Source: Gnetum montanum
Lineage: Eukaryota > Streptophyta > Gnetopsida > Gnetales > Gnetaceae
Length of the DNA: 62,000 nt
NCBI GenBank assembly: GCA_015680685.1
Contig: MNCI01014278.1
Coordinates: 47,068-109,067, forward strand
Direction: 5' to 3'
Each line of letters starts with the position of its first letter. Within the stretch, counting starts at the first letter, position 1. The position numbers and the translations under genes were made by a program. This document shows positions 45,659 through 56,052 of the stretch, piece by piece. The notes under the pieces are model-generated. The model was given only the letters and a program-made list of their open reading frames with translations. It ran no database searches and was not told where the DNA came from.

Positions 45659-46149
45659 TGATGAACCACGATATCGCATACGCGATATCATGTACGTGAT
45701 ATCACATCCATCACACGATATTGCGTATGCGATATCACATCCTACCTCATCTTCTATAAATAAGAGGTAGCACCCTTGGTTCCCATATATTAGATTTAGA
45801 CCCTTAGCTAGAATATTGCAGTTTTGTCATTCCAGAGTTAGAATTATTTCTGTGTGCCCGCAGTAGGAGTCATAGAGTGAACGGATCTTTATTCGAGCAA
45901 TTTGTACTTGAGAAAAATTTTGTGTATGACAATAAAGACAAAATTTATGATAAACCTTGTAGCATATAGATTAAGCTAATTAGTAATTAATTATTTTTTA
46001 ATGATTTCCTAGTTAATTAATATCTCTCTCAACCTTCAACCCCCTTAGTTAAATACACTCAGGATGACCGCTTCGAGCATGCGTGTAGTGCTTGGTAACA
46101 CAATAACAATTAGTGTTTGGTAATCCCAGCAGCATTGCACTAGTTCAGG
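45659..46149 (+). repeat. 3' LTR of the Athila-like element (cut by an N)
   Basis: It begins TGATGAACCACG directly after the TGGGGGTA tract. A TATA box (TATAAAT) is at 45755-45761. The right end is not reached: an unresolved base at 46150 precedes a block that does not belong here. The last bases of the 5' LTR (34084-34115) are not found before the N, so the end of this LTR is missing. Confidence 0.7.
45670..45736 (+). repeat. five phased GATATC palindromes in the LTR
   Basis: GATATC or GATATT occurs at 45670, 45684, 45698, 45717 and 45731, spaced 14, 14, 19 and 14 bp. The connecting bases (GCATACGC, ATGTACGT, GCGTATGC) add further dyad symmetry. The cluster lies about 20-85 bp upstream of the TATA box, where enhancer sites are expected. 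Confidence 0.75.
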
Positions 46150-46150
46150 N

Positions 46151-46399
46151 TCCATGTAAATAAAAAATAACAAAATAAACAGAAAGGAGTTCAAATCATT
46201 CAGACCATATAGCCATAAAACCAACATGAAACAAAAATAAATAGCATAAAATAATTACAGGAAAAATGAACTAAGGTTCTTACCAACATTGAGAGCAATT
46301 TTTTACAACCAATTTATCATGTCTTTAGTCATCCCTCACATGAACTCTGTTTTATCTAGAACCTCCACCCATGGTTTCATGCAAAACAACATGCATATT
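46151..46399 (-). other. 249-bp exact inverted copy between two single Ns
   Basis: Bounded by N at 46150 and N at 46400, this block appears identical, reverse-complemented, to 46747-46995. The equal length and N borders suggest a misplaced or flipped contig rather than biology. The open frames over it inherit from the duplicated sequence. Confidence 0.85.
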
Positions 46400-46400
46400 N

Positions 46401-47021
46401 GAGGACATCAGGGAATCACCGTACATTACCACTAAGCATTTTAGTGGTATGCATTGTCCTTCCCCTAACAACATGGGGATGGATCTCCAAGTTACCCATG
46501 GGAATGTTTGGAAGGCCAAGGAGTTATGTGCTAAAGCTAACAGAGTAGCTAAAGAAAAGTTAAAGAGGCCTCTTTTTGAGAAGACAACACCAATCGTTGA
46601 GCAAACTATGAAGAAGAGGCTTGTTGTTAAACTTGATCAAGCACATCATGTGGATGTAGGTACATTTTATTTGTGTTATTATTTAAATTATTTCATATTT
46701 ATTTTTTATGTTATATGGCTATGTTGTTGCTTTAGTTTTAGGCAAAAATATGCATGTTGTTTTGCATGAAACCATGGGTGGAGGTTCTAGATAAAACAGA
46801 GTTCATGTGAGGGATGACTAAAGACATGATAAATTGGTTGTAAAAAATTGCTCTCAATGTTGGTAAGAACCTTAGTTCATTTTTCCTGTAATTATTTTAT
46901 GCTATTTATTTTTGTTTCATGTTGGTTTTATGGCTATATGGTCTGAATGATTTGAACTCCTTTCTGTTTATTTTGTTATTTTTTATTTACATGGATTTAT
47001 GTGTTTATCTTTGGATGTTGA
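46401..47021 (+). pseudogene. element 2 antisense gene, first copy (continuation)
   Basis: It matches 50044-50390 and then 50741-50996 of the second copy. The exon 4 end reads RLVVKLDQAHHVDVG up to the intron donor, as at 50260-50305. About 345 bp present in the second copy (50398-50740, including the counterpart of exon 5) are absent here at about 46748. The segment ends at the word ATTACAATGT, where the second tandem copy begins. Confidence 0.8.
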
Positions 47022-50000
47022 TTACAATGTTGTTTTGGTTTTTAGATTTTTTTTATGTTAAGTTATAAATTTTGTTTGGCCTTGTTTCCAGCAAATTTTG
47101 TCGTTTTTTCATGAAAAAGAAACATCTATTTTCTATTTGCTTATGAGAAAACAACTAGGATTTTTCAATTTTGTGGCCATAGGCTTATAGTGCATTACTT
47201 AATGGTCAAAAAAGTGGTTTAACCATTGATTTCTAACTTACGGTTAATTTTTTCAGGATTTTTCCATAAGCCAATGCATAGTGGTTTTTTTTTTATTTTT
47301 TTATTTTTTGATTTTTCATTTTTCCTATTTTACCCCTATGAAAATCGGTACCGTTAACACTTGGAAAATTTTTTTTAGCCAATGTCCTAGCTTGTTAGGA
47401 ATGTTTAAGGATGTGTGGGGGGTTTTACATCAATTTCAAAAATGATTTTGATATTTTTTTTCCTGTGATTTACTATAGTCATTTTTCTATAGTTTGGAGT
47501 TTTTCTAAAATTTCAAAGTGGTTTCAAGTTGTGCACAATTTTTTTCAGGCCCATAACATTGATGTTAAATTTTTTTGAATTTTATGTAGGCATAGTATTT
47601 AGACTTAGAAATAATTTTTTAGTGCAAATTTATAATTTTTCTTTGGTGTTTAACTACCCTATACAGTTTTAGTTTTGGGTGTTATAACTATAAACCCCCC
47701 AAGTTGTATGGGCAACGTTGATATATTTATGGTGATTTTTTGGGAAATTTTAAAAATTCCTATGGTCATTTATGTGTTTTATTTTATTTTTCAATAGTCA
47801 TTTGAATTTTTCAAAAATTATAACTAGCCATCCTAGAGTCTTTACTATAGTTAATTTCACTATAAATTAGGATTTTTAGTTGAAATTTTGTCATATTCAA
47901 GTTGGAATTTTATGAATATTATTTTTGTAAGTTAGATATTAGTACAAGCTAATCCTCATGGTTTCAAATCTTTTATAGAAAATTTCTATGATTTTATACA
48001 TTTTTCCACCATGAAGTTAATATCAGTGTTTATGGGTTGTTTGGCTTTTTCCTCAATTTTTGCTAAGTCTTCTTTTGGATTTTAATGGTTGTAAGTGATG
48101 TATTTGGTTATTTGGTTTTAAGTGAAAATGTTGACATTATGGTTGTAGTTTTTTTGGTTATTTACTGATTAGATTTTAGTTATGGTTATGCATGGTTTTA
48201 ATAGTTATTGTTGGATTATGCAAGGCCTTCCTGAAACAAATCTTGGTGGTAATTGATCTGGTCGGGCTCTTATGTTATATCCACACATCAAAGCCAAACA
48301 CCCCACCTTCTAACATGGTGTTGGAATGTCGCTCCCTTTGGTTTAGGCCAAGGTCAAATGAGTTTCTAGCCTTCCTATTGTAGAACTTCAGTGTGATGAT
48401 GTGATCACACTTAGCATCCCACACAGTGATCGTTATCATGGAAACTCTGCTACCCCATTCTACTAGCTTGATCATCAAATTTATATTTGACAATCATGAT
48501 ACACATGTTGAGGATGAGCAATTCAATAGAAAATACACTAGAGGAACATGTAAGTTATACAAAATCTAGGATATGCTCAAATTCATCTAGTACAATGCCA
48601 ACAACACATTACTGGTTGGTCTTTGTATTAGCAAATTCTTTCAGAACCCAGTATCATCTACCATGTGGAAGGATAAGCATAATTTTAAGTTTTCATTTTA
48701 CTAATTTACTTTTGGTTTTATCAGACGGGCTTAATAATTTTTACTTAAAGTGGCATTCTTGCAAGTATAGGGTAGATGACTGTGGGTTGATCAAGGATAA
48801 TCCACTCTTGCCCTTGGCCCAAATAATGCTATATGTCTTTGCCAAAAGCCTTGTAGTGAGGCTCATAGTGATTGAGAAACTTAAATGTGACTTTGGCAAG
48901 TATACCTTGCACTATTCCAAAGCTTACCAAAGGTGCATAGCTAATGGAATGACCCATGATTGTTGGAGTGAACCAAACTTTGGTGCATATACATGCATAT
49001 CCCTTAGGGTCCCCACACTATCTTCTCCAAGAAAGCAAAGTAAGAATGCTTATTTTTTTTCTATTTTCCAGTCCATGTCAATGTCTTCTAGTTATATGAT
49101 TATTTGGGCTTTAATTGTCTTATTGGTTTTATTGATATGACCATAAGTGTTGTTTTAGTTCATTATGTTTAATGTTTATCATTTTTTTCTTATTATGGTT
49201 TTGTATGATGCGCCTATGCCAAAGATAATGGGTCCTTTTTTTATGTTGTAAGGGCCACATCACCATCCACCATTGTTGTGATTGCTTCACGATGTGTCAA
49301 AGAGATACTTATCTTGAAGTTTGATGAGGTGAATGCAGCATAGCACTGGTTGGCTAGCCAAGTACTTAGGGAGATTCAAGTGAGGATTGCTAATGCAGGT
49401 TTCTTTGACTTGTTCATGTCTCCTATCCTAGTCATCCCTACTCCTAAGATGGTGAACATTATCAACTAATTTAACAAAGAAGTACAGAAATTCATCATTC
49501 AGGTTTGTGGTGTGCCTATCACATTGGCCATCAATGAATCTACCTTATGTGACCTTTTTGGCATCCCTGGTGAAAGATTTCCACAAAGCTAGGAAAAGAG
49601 TTGGGCCATTGAAAGGAGGTGGAAGAATGGCTAAATACTAGTTGCAGCCATTCTAGATTGACCCTTACAGGCTATCTATCTAGTTGTAGAGGTGAACAAC
49701 ATGTACCCATTGTTCCGATCCTGGACTTTCCCAAAGCTGTTATCATAGAAGAAGGTTCTAAGCATTGAGTAGGCATGGACCATGAAAATGGTCCTCAAGA
49801 AGGATGCTTGATTTAACTAGGATACTCATATGCTTTCTGGGCTACAAGGGGAGATCTTGAAACTTTGGAAGAACCTTAGTATGATATGCCACATGCACTA
49901 TGCATTTTTTGTAGCTTATCTTAAGAGGTTCATGGAGTTCTTGGTGTTGTAGAAGGATGGATGATGGATATGCCAAGATCCATCCCAGCTTTGTAAGCCT

Positions 50001-51990
50001 TGGGTGAAACTTATTTTTCCAACCATGTAAGCTCAAAAACCACTAGATGACATTAGGGAATCATTGTACATTACCATGAAGCATTTTAGTGGTATGCATT
50101 GTCCTCCCCCTAACAACATGGGGATGGGGCTTCAAGTTACCCATGGGAATGTTCAGAAGGCCAAGGAGTTATGTGTTAAAGTGAACACAGTAGTTAGAGC
50201 AAAGTTAAAGAGGCCTCTTTTTGAGAAGACAACACCAGTCATTGAGCAACCTACGAAGAGTAGGCTTGTTGTTAAACTTGATCAAGCACATCATGTCGAT
50301 GTAGGTACATTTTATTTGTGTTATTATTTAAATTATTTCATGTTTATTTTTTATGTTATATGGCTATGTTGTTGCTTTAGTTTTAGGAAAAATATGCTAA
50401 GCAGTTTTATGTTTTTTCTTCGTTGTTCTTGTAGGTAAACAATAAGAACTAGTGGCCCAAGTAGCAATAGCAGAGGTGGAATAGAAACACCTAGAGGAGG
50501 AGGTGTTATAATGGCATGAGGATGAGGAGCTATCCAGTGCCACCTTGAATGCCTTTGACATAATATTTAGTGATTCACAACTAGGTGAATCCCCCATCGG
50601 CACCCTAGATGATGCTCCAAGTACTTATGATTTTTTGTTTTATGTGTTGCATTTTGTAGTCTTATGTTGGGACTTGGCCTTTACTATTAGTTGATTTTCA
50701 TGCTTGTTGTAGCCCCTAAATCTCAACCTAATGGTTCAGCCTTCATGTTTTGCATGAAACCATGGGTGGAGGTTCTAGATAAAACAAAGTTCATGTGAGG
50801 GATGACCAAAGACATGATCAATCAGTTGTAACAAATTGCTCCTAATGTTGGTAAGAACCTTAGTTCATTTTTGTATTTTTGTTTCATTTTGGTTTTATGG
50901 CTATATGGTCTTAATGATCTGAATTTCTTTCTATTTATTTTATTATTTGTTATTTACATGGTTTTATGTTTTTATCTTCGGTTGTGTTGATTACAATGTC
51001 AAAGGTTGGATGGGATTCCAACAATGCCATTGAGCTTGATGAGTTACCCAGCTTGCCACCTAAAGTGAAAAATGTTCCATGAAGGTTATATGAGAGTGCA
51101 ACTGAATATGCACTTTCATGTGCTAGAACCTTGTGGAAATGCCAATGTTCCAATGAGTTCCTATTGGAACGAGTTGTAGCTTTAAAAAGGGAGAACAAGA
51201 AATAGGTTGTGGAGATTAGAGATCTCAAGGATCATAACAAGTTTGTGGAAGCCTAAGTAACTAATAGGGACTCCTTGTTAATCAAAGAGATCAATTGGAT
51301 GCAGTATTGGAATACCATCCATGGAAAGGTTGCTCTTGCTAGGTACCTTGCAAAGTAGAAGTTGCATATGGCTCGTAAGGCCAGGGAATGAAGAAACTAT
51401 TATGCCTAGTTTCTTGAGTGGGGCTTAGCAAAAAAAAGACCACAAGAAAAAATATAAGGCCAAATGGGAAAGCTACCTTAAATGGCTATAGGAGGAGTCA
51501 ATTGAGAGGCGCAAGCTGGAGTTTTTCATGAGGGGAATCAATGTTGGAGACACCTTCTAGTTGTTTGAAGGCTTTCTAGTGGTAGCTAATTTCTAAAACC
51601 CTTAGGTTACTATGCCTTCTGGAGAAGTTTCTATTGCTAAATTTTTATAGAATCCACCTACATGGATTGAGGTTGATGAGAGCAACATCCTGACTAGTGT
51701 TAATCTCTAGAAAGTGGACTGGGCCCACATGATCGAAGACCAGATCCTCCATAGGCTAGAGGTAGGTCTTCGGAGCTTCCCCATAGAAGACACTAATTTG
51801 AAGTCTTCCTAGGTTTGTTTTTTTTTAATTAGTTATATTTTAGTTTAATTTGGTTTTTGGTCTAATTATGTTTATTATTAATTAGACCTTTCTTATTATC
51901 ATTGGTATAGGTACCAAGCAATAACAATAGCCCCAGTGGTGATGATGTTGGAGATGCTTCTCCTCTACCTCTAGTTGCATCCTAGTTCCA
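47022..51990 (+). pseudogene. element 2 antisense gene, second tandem copy
   Basis: This is the fuller decayed homologue of element 1's antisense gene. Exon 2 is at 48240-48480 (DLVGLLCYIHTSKPNTPP; LWFRPRSNEFLAFLL). Exon 3 is at 48775-49040 (CGLIKDNPLLPLAQIML; DCWSEPNFGAY). Exon 4 is at 49251-50305 (AGFFDLFMSP; CGVPITLAINESTLCDLFGI; VVEVNNMYPLF; RLVVKLDQAHHVD). The exon 5 counterpart is near 50432-50620. Exon 7 is at 51030-51810 (a coiled coil around LKRENKK, MQYWNTIHGKV and IEDQILHRLEVGL). A last short exon at 51912-51985 (NNNSPSGDDVGDASP) ends in TAG. GT/AG borders are kept at several introns. Many stops are present, so it is not functional. Confidence 0.85.
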
Positions 51991-52770
51991 TCTACTTTGA
52001 TCATGTCTTTAGTTCATTTTTTTGTTGATTATGCCATGGTGTTGTGGCTATTATTAGCCATCATTTATTTGTGAGACAATTATTATTTTTTATGTTATTT
52101 CTACATAGTGTAGCTATGGTTGTTGGAAATTTTTTTTATTTTATATGTTCATTGTTTATTGGACTTATGTCACATGATGTGACTACAACTATAGTTTATG
52201 GACATTTTAATAGTTATTAGTTATTTAAAATTTGAATTTTGTTATATATGTCCTAGCATTTTTAATTTTGTGCATCCTGTGCATTTCATGTTTTGTTCAT
52301 ATTATGAAGATATGCTTGGCTACATCAATTGAATCATGTGGTTATATGGTGATATTCGGTAAAGTAAAAATGCACATTAACTAGGCCAAAAAATGGTATA
52401 CTAAGGCATAATGGCTATAAACAAGTTATGAAAATGTTGCCAATTTTAGGCCATAACAGGCCACCAGTTTAAGGCTTTGGTAGGTCATCATTTTGCCAAT
52501 TTTAGATCATGGAAAATTGTAGCATTTTGCTAGTTTTCGACCTTAGTAGGGTCATGCATTTAAAAGAAATAATTTTTGTAAGGTTTATGTTTTAAAAATT
52601 TTTATAGATTTTTTAGGTTTTAAAATTTTTATGGCATTTTTAGATTTTACGTTTTGAAATAAACAAGGCATAAAAAATGTAAATAGTAAATATAAGTGAA
52701 CTATAAGTTACATGCTAAATAAGGCTAAATAAAGGGGAAAAAGGGTTAAATTAGGCAAAATAATAAAAAG
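51990..52770. other. element 2 spacer between antisense gene and protease
   Basis: This is AT-rich. From 52380 to 52570 there are decayed AGTTTAAGGC....GGTCAT-type units (GCCAATTTTAGGCCATAACAGG, CAGTTTAAGGCTTTGG, CTAGTTTTCGACC), in the position of element 1's cluster at 19826-20085. No gene is seen. Confidence 0.6.
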
Positions 52771-52773
52771 GAG

Positions 52774-54340
52774 TTACCTGGTTGGAGGTATAGGGAGGTG
52801 AATAAGAAACATACATTCAATTGTGCAAGTGCTTCCTAATCTTTGAAAGATTAGGAAAGGTGTAGGATCTATGTTGCACAATCTTGTATTCCTCGTTTCC
52901 TTCACTAACCACATTGAAAGAGAGATTTTCCCATGATGTGTTTGTGATTCCATTGTCATCTGTTTGGGCCTCTTCCACTTTATCAGGCCTTTGGACTTCA
53001 TCATTGATAGTAGGATCTTCTTCTTGAAACTCCACTTCAAACCCTTGTTCTATGTCAACATTGTTGTCTACCAAGGGAACTACACTATCATCATGGATAA
53101 TATTTCAACTCCCTTGTAAGGTAAGTGAATTTTTTCTAGATGGATGAGGAAACAATTCATAATTGAGCTAGCCAAGGCCTCCCTAGAATGATATTGAATC
53201 TTGGTGTTTCTTCCACCACTAAGAAATTGGCTATTGTGGGTAGTTGTTCCCTCATTATGAAGTCCAAGGAAATTGAGCCTTTAACTACAACCCAAGATCC
53301 ATTAAAGGACTTAAGAGTGGAATTTGAGGTATGTTTCATGTGTTCTACTAGGTCAAAATGTTCAACAATGGTGTAAGGTAGAATATTGGTGGTTGTTCCA
53401 TTGTCCATGTGCTTCTTGTATACCTTGTATTACTCCATCAGTATCATTATGAAGAGAGAGGCCTTAGTTTTCTTACCATCCTAGGGATTGGTATTGACCT
53501 CATTGACATGGAACACCAGTGCTATTGACTTCATTTCTTTCCTTGATGAAGGTGATATCATCACCACATAGATGGACTCTTCACTAGCAAGAATATCATC
53601 ACTAATAGGAATAGAAGTTAAGATTTTTACTAGGTCCTCATAGTGAGTAGTGGAGGCCTTTACCAAGTCATATAAGCTAAGAGATGTGTTCTTTTGTTTC
53701 AAAGACTACTTAACCTATTGCATTGCATTAATGAAGTCTTTATCATTGGTTGTTATTTTTTTTCTTATTGGCTTTGACTTCCTCCATGCATCCCAAGATA
53801 CAAACTTCATGTTTGAGTGGTTGTGTCTTGGCTTATTTCTCCTTCCCTTATGGTTTGGGGTCCTTCCTTAATTCATTAGTTGAAGCAACCTAAGCCTTAG
53901 AGCTAATGGGAATGGATGAGATAAAGGTGGCCTTCTATGGGCCAACCTCCTTCCATGGCTTGGCCTACTTGCTATCTTTAGTTTTGGGCTTTGGTGTAGA
54001 CTTCTTGTGTTGTTTACTCAATAATTTTTTGTTGTTAGGTTGCAAAGAAGTTGTGGCATTATCCATCATAGGAGGATGTTGTTTGGTCATGGTTTTTGGT
54101 TTGCTTATAGCGGGAGGGGGCACCCTAATCACAAAAGGTTCATTTGAAGGTGTAGGTAATTGTATCCTTACAACAAAAGGGAACCTTGAACTACATGAAG
54201 TTGTAGGACCCCTATCATTGTAAGGAGGTACTTGAATCACAAATGGCTCCTGTGTAGGTCTAGAGTTTTTGTTCACGTTGAATGTCACTATGGTGTAAGT
54301 GTTGTTGTTGGTATTCAATAGGTATTTGTAGACCTGCATG
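52774..54340 (-). pseudogene. element 2 protease and Pro-rich linker
   Basis: This is colinear with element 1's 20092-21700. Minus-strand segments give the protease core: MDNGTTTNILPYTIVEHFDL (53408), STLKSFNGSWVVVKGS, and RFNIILGRPWLAQL ending at 53157. The active-site motif is DNGT instead of DDGA. The upstream segment (53702) carries SLYDLVKASTTH, matching element 1's SLYDLVLTSQTH. Further upstream (54339-53965) is the Pro-rich linker with FVIRVPPP repeats. Stops and shifts separate the pieces. Confidence 0.85.
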
Positions 54341-55960
54341 GACTAGTTTTGTGGTCTAACTAGGTTAGAGGCATCAAGGACTAGTTCATCATTATCTATC
54401 ATCTTCTATAGGTCATCCTTGAGGGCTAGGTAGAAGTCAGTGTCATGACCCAGTAGTTGATGATGGTGATAGAATCAATCAAGTTTGAAGCACTTAGGTA
54501 CTAGTGGGTCATTAATGGTTGTAATCTTGTACAATTGATCATGCCTTCTGTACGCATTCTCTATCATTTATTTATATTGGATTCTCCCACATTTTAGTAA
54601 CTAGTCAAGGCATTTAGATGGTTTTAGTGGTAACCTAGTGTACTTTGACTGATCTTTTCTTTTAAAATTAGGCCTCATGTTGCCCAATGTAGAGGCCCCA
54701 GATGTTAACAATTTGTTATTAGTTGTAGGAAGGGCCATGGCTACATGGGTGTCCTCCCATTCTCCTTATCCTTTCAAGTATGTTGGTTCTTGTATGCCAC
54801 GTAGGTACGGTCATGGTTGGCTTCAAAAACATTCTCTATGTTCTTAGTTTGGCAAAAGGCTTGAATGAGTGATTGTGGGTCTACGTAGTAAAGCTTGAAC
54901 TTAATGAAGTAATTAACCACCCCCTTGAATATGGTGAGAAGATGTGTTTCAACTATATGTTAAGGAATCTCATTAAGAAGAGCATTCTACCATTGTATGA
55001 ACTTTTGCATGGGTTTAAAGGCTTCCTACTTAACCTTCATCAGTTGATCAAGTGTCATGTTGGTTTTTAAGTTATACTTGAAATGGTTAAAGAACTGTGA
55101 TATTAAGTCCTCAAGTGAGGATATTGATCCTCAAGGTAATATGTGGTACTGGTCTAACGCCTTCCTAGTAAGGGACATACGGAAGATGCATATTATGGTA
55201 TATGGCCAAGCTTGTAATAACAAGCACCTGGAGCAAAAGGTGATAAGGTGAGAGTTGGGATTACCTTCATCATTATATTTAGTGGATTGGAGTATGGGGA
55301 TGCCTATGGGAAGAGTTATTTATAGGACAATAATACTAATAGGATCGTCCTGATAGAAATCCATTATTTTAACTATCTAAGTTGTAGAAGCTTTAAGCTT
55401 TCATAACTCCTCCGTAAAGTCCTAGATTATTTTGAAGAATTGATCCAAGCCTTGGGGCATCCTTGCAACTTTTGGTATCTGGAAAAATGATTGTGATATA
55501 AGTTGAGAGGTTTGGGACCTTGCAATGGCTTGTGGCATGGAGGGGAAGGCTGGGTAATCATTGTTGTGGGTGGGCTAAATAATGAAAAGGAGGTTTGTGC
55601 TAGCACTTATGGCACAAAGGGAACAAAAGGTGTATACAAGCCTTGGATCATTTGAGTTTCCACTATAGGGCTCATTGACATAGAGAAAGGATGAGTAGTG
55701 ATTATGATGATGTGTGATAGTTTTGCAAATCAAGGTTGTGTGGCAAAAGACATGGAAGAGAAACGGGGCATTACTTGAGGCATAGATTGTGCCTTGTATG
55801 TTGCTATAATGGGTGTTAGCCAAAACATGGTGTTGTAAATAAGAAAAATGGGTTGAGGGACTTGTCCCATGAAGGGGGAAAGAGAGGCTAAAGTGGGTGT
55901 AGTGGTTTAGGAAACTGAATGTTGAAAGAGGCTCACTAAGAAGTTACTGGTTTCAGGCTC
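54340..55960 (-). pseudogene. element 2 gag (decayed)
   Basis: The zinc-knuckle region is near 54420-54510; NDPLVPKCFKLD and LGHDTDFYLALKDDL correspond to element 1's DEPPVPKGFRMD and EHGTDYCFTLKQDI. The gag core lies around 55060-55330, including the counterpart of the ALDWYRVLP segment. The N-terminal part towards 55960 is too decayed to read. No start codon can be chosen. A PBS-like TTGGGTTAAGC (minus strand, about 56046) adjoins the LTR at 56053. Confidence 0.75.
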
Positions 55961-56052
55961 TACCTTGATCTTGTCTTGCTCCTTGTAACAACCAAAAACA
56001 TCAATAGCTGGAACACTAAGGGGTCAACAGGTGCATAGCTTAACCCAATTTT

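Larger units (their letters stand above)
34084..46149 (+). mobile_element. Athila-like Ty3 retrotransposon inserted in element 2
   Basis: Plus-strand order: end of 5' LTR (34084-34115), PBS, gag, protease, RT, RNase H, integrase, long 3' spacer, 3' LTR. RT motifs such as PFGLCNAP-like FGLCNAPTTFQ and the active site VEVFMDDFS, together with the PBS type, point to the Athila lineage. It interrupts the first copy of element 2's antisense gene: sequence left of the gap matches 49915 in the second copy, and sequence at 46401 matches 50044. It is itself split by the 37597-40855 insertion. Many stops show it is inactive. Confidence 0.85.

Noticed and set aside
46151-46995. Perfect hairpin as a microRNA or hairpin-RNA locus
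   Set aside because: One arm is exactly bounded by single Ns and is better explained as an assembly duplicate.
48487-49140. 217-codon plus-strand open frame as an independent gene
   Set aside because: It reads through exon 3 of the element 2 antisense gene and its flanking introns; only the part at 48775-49040 is homologous to coding sequence.
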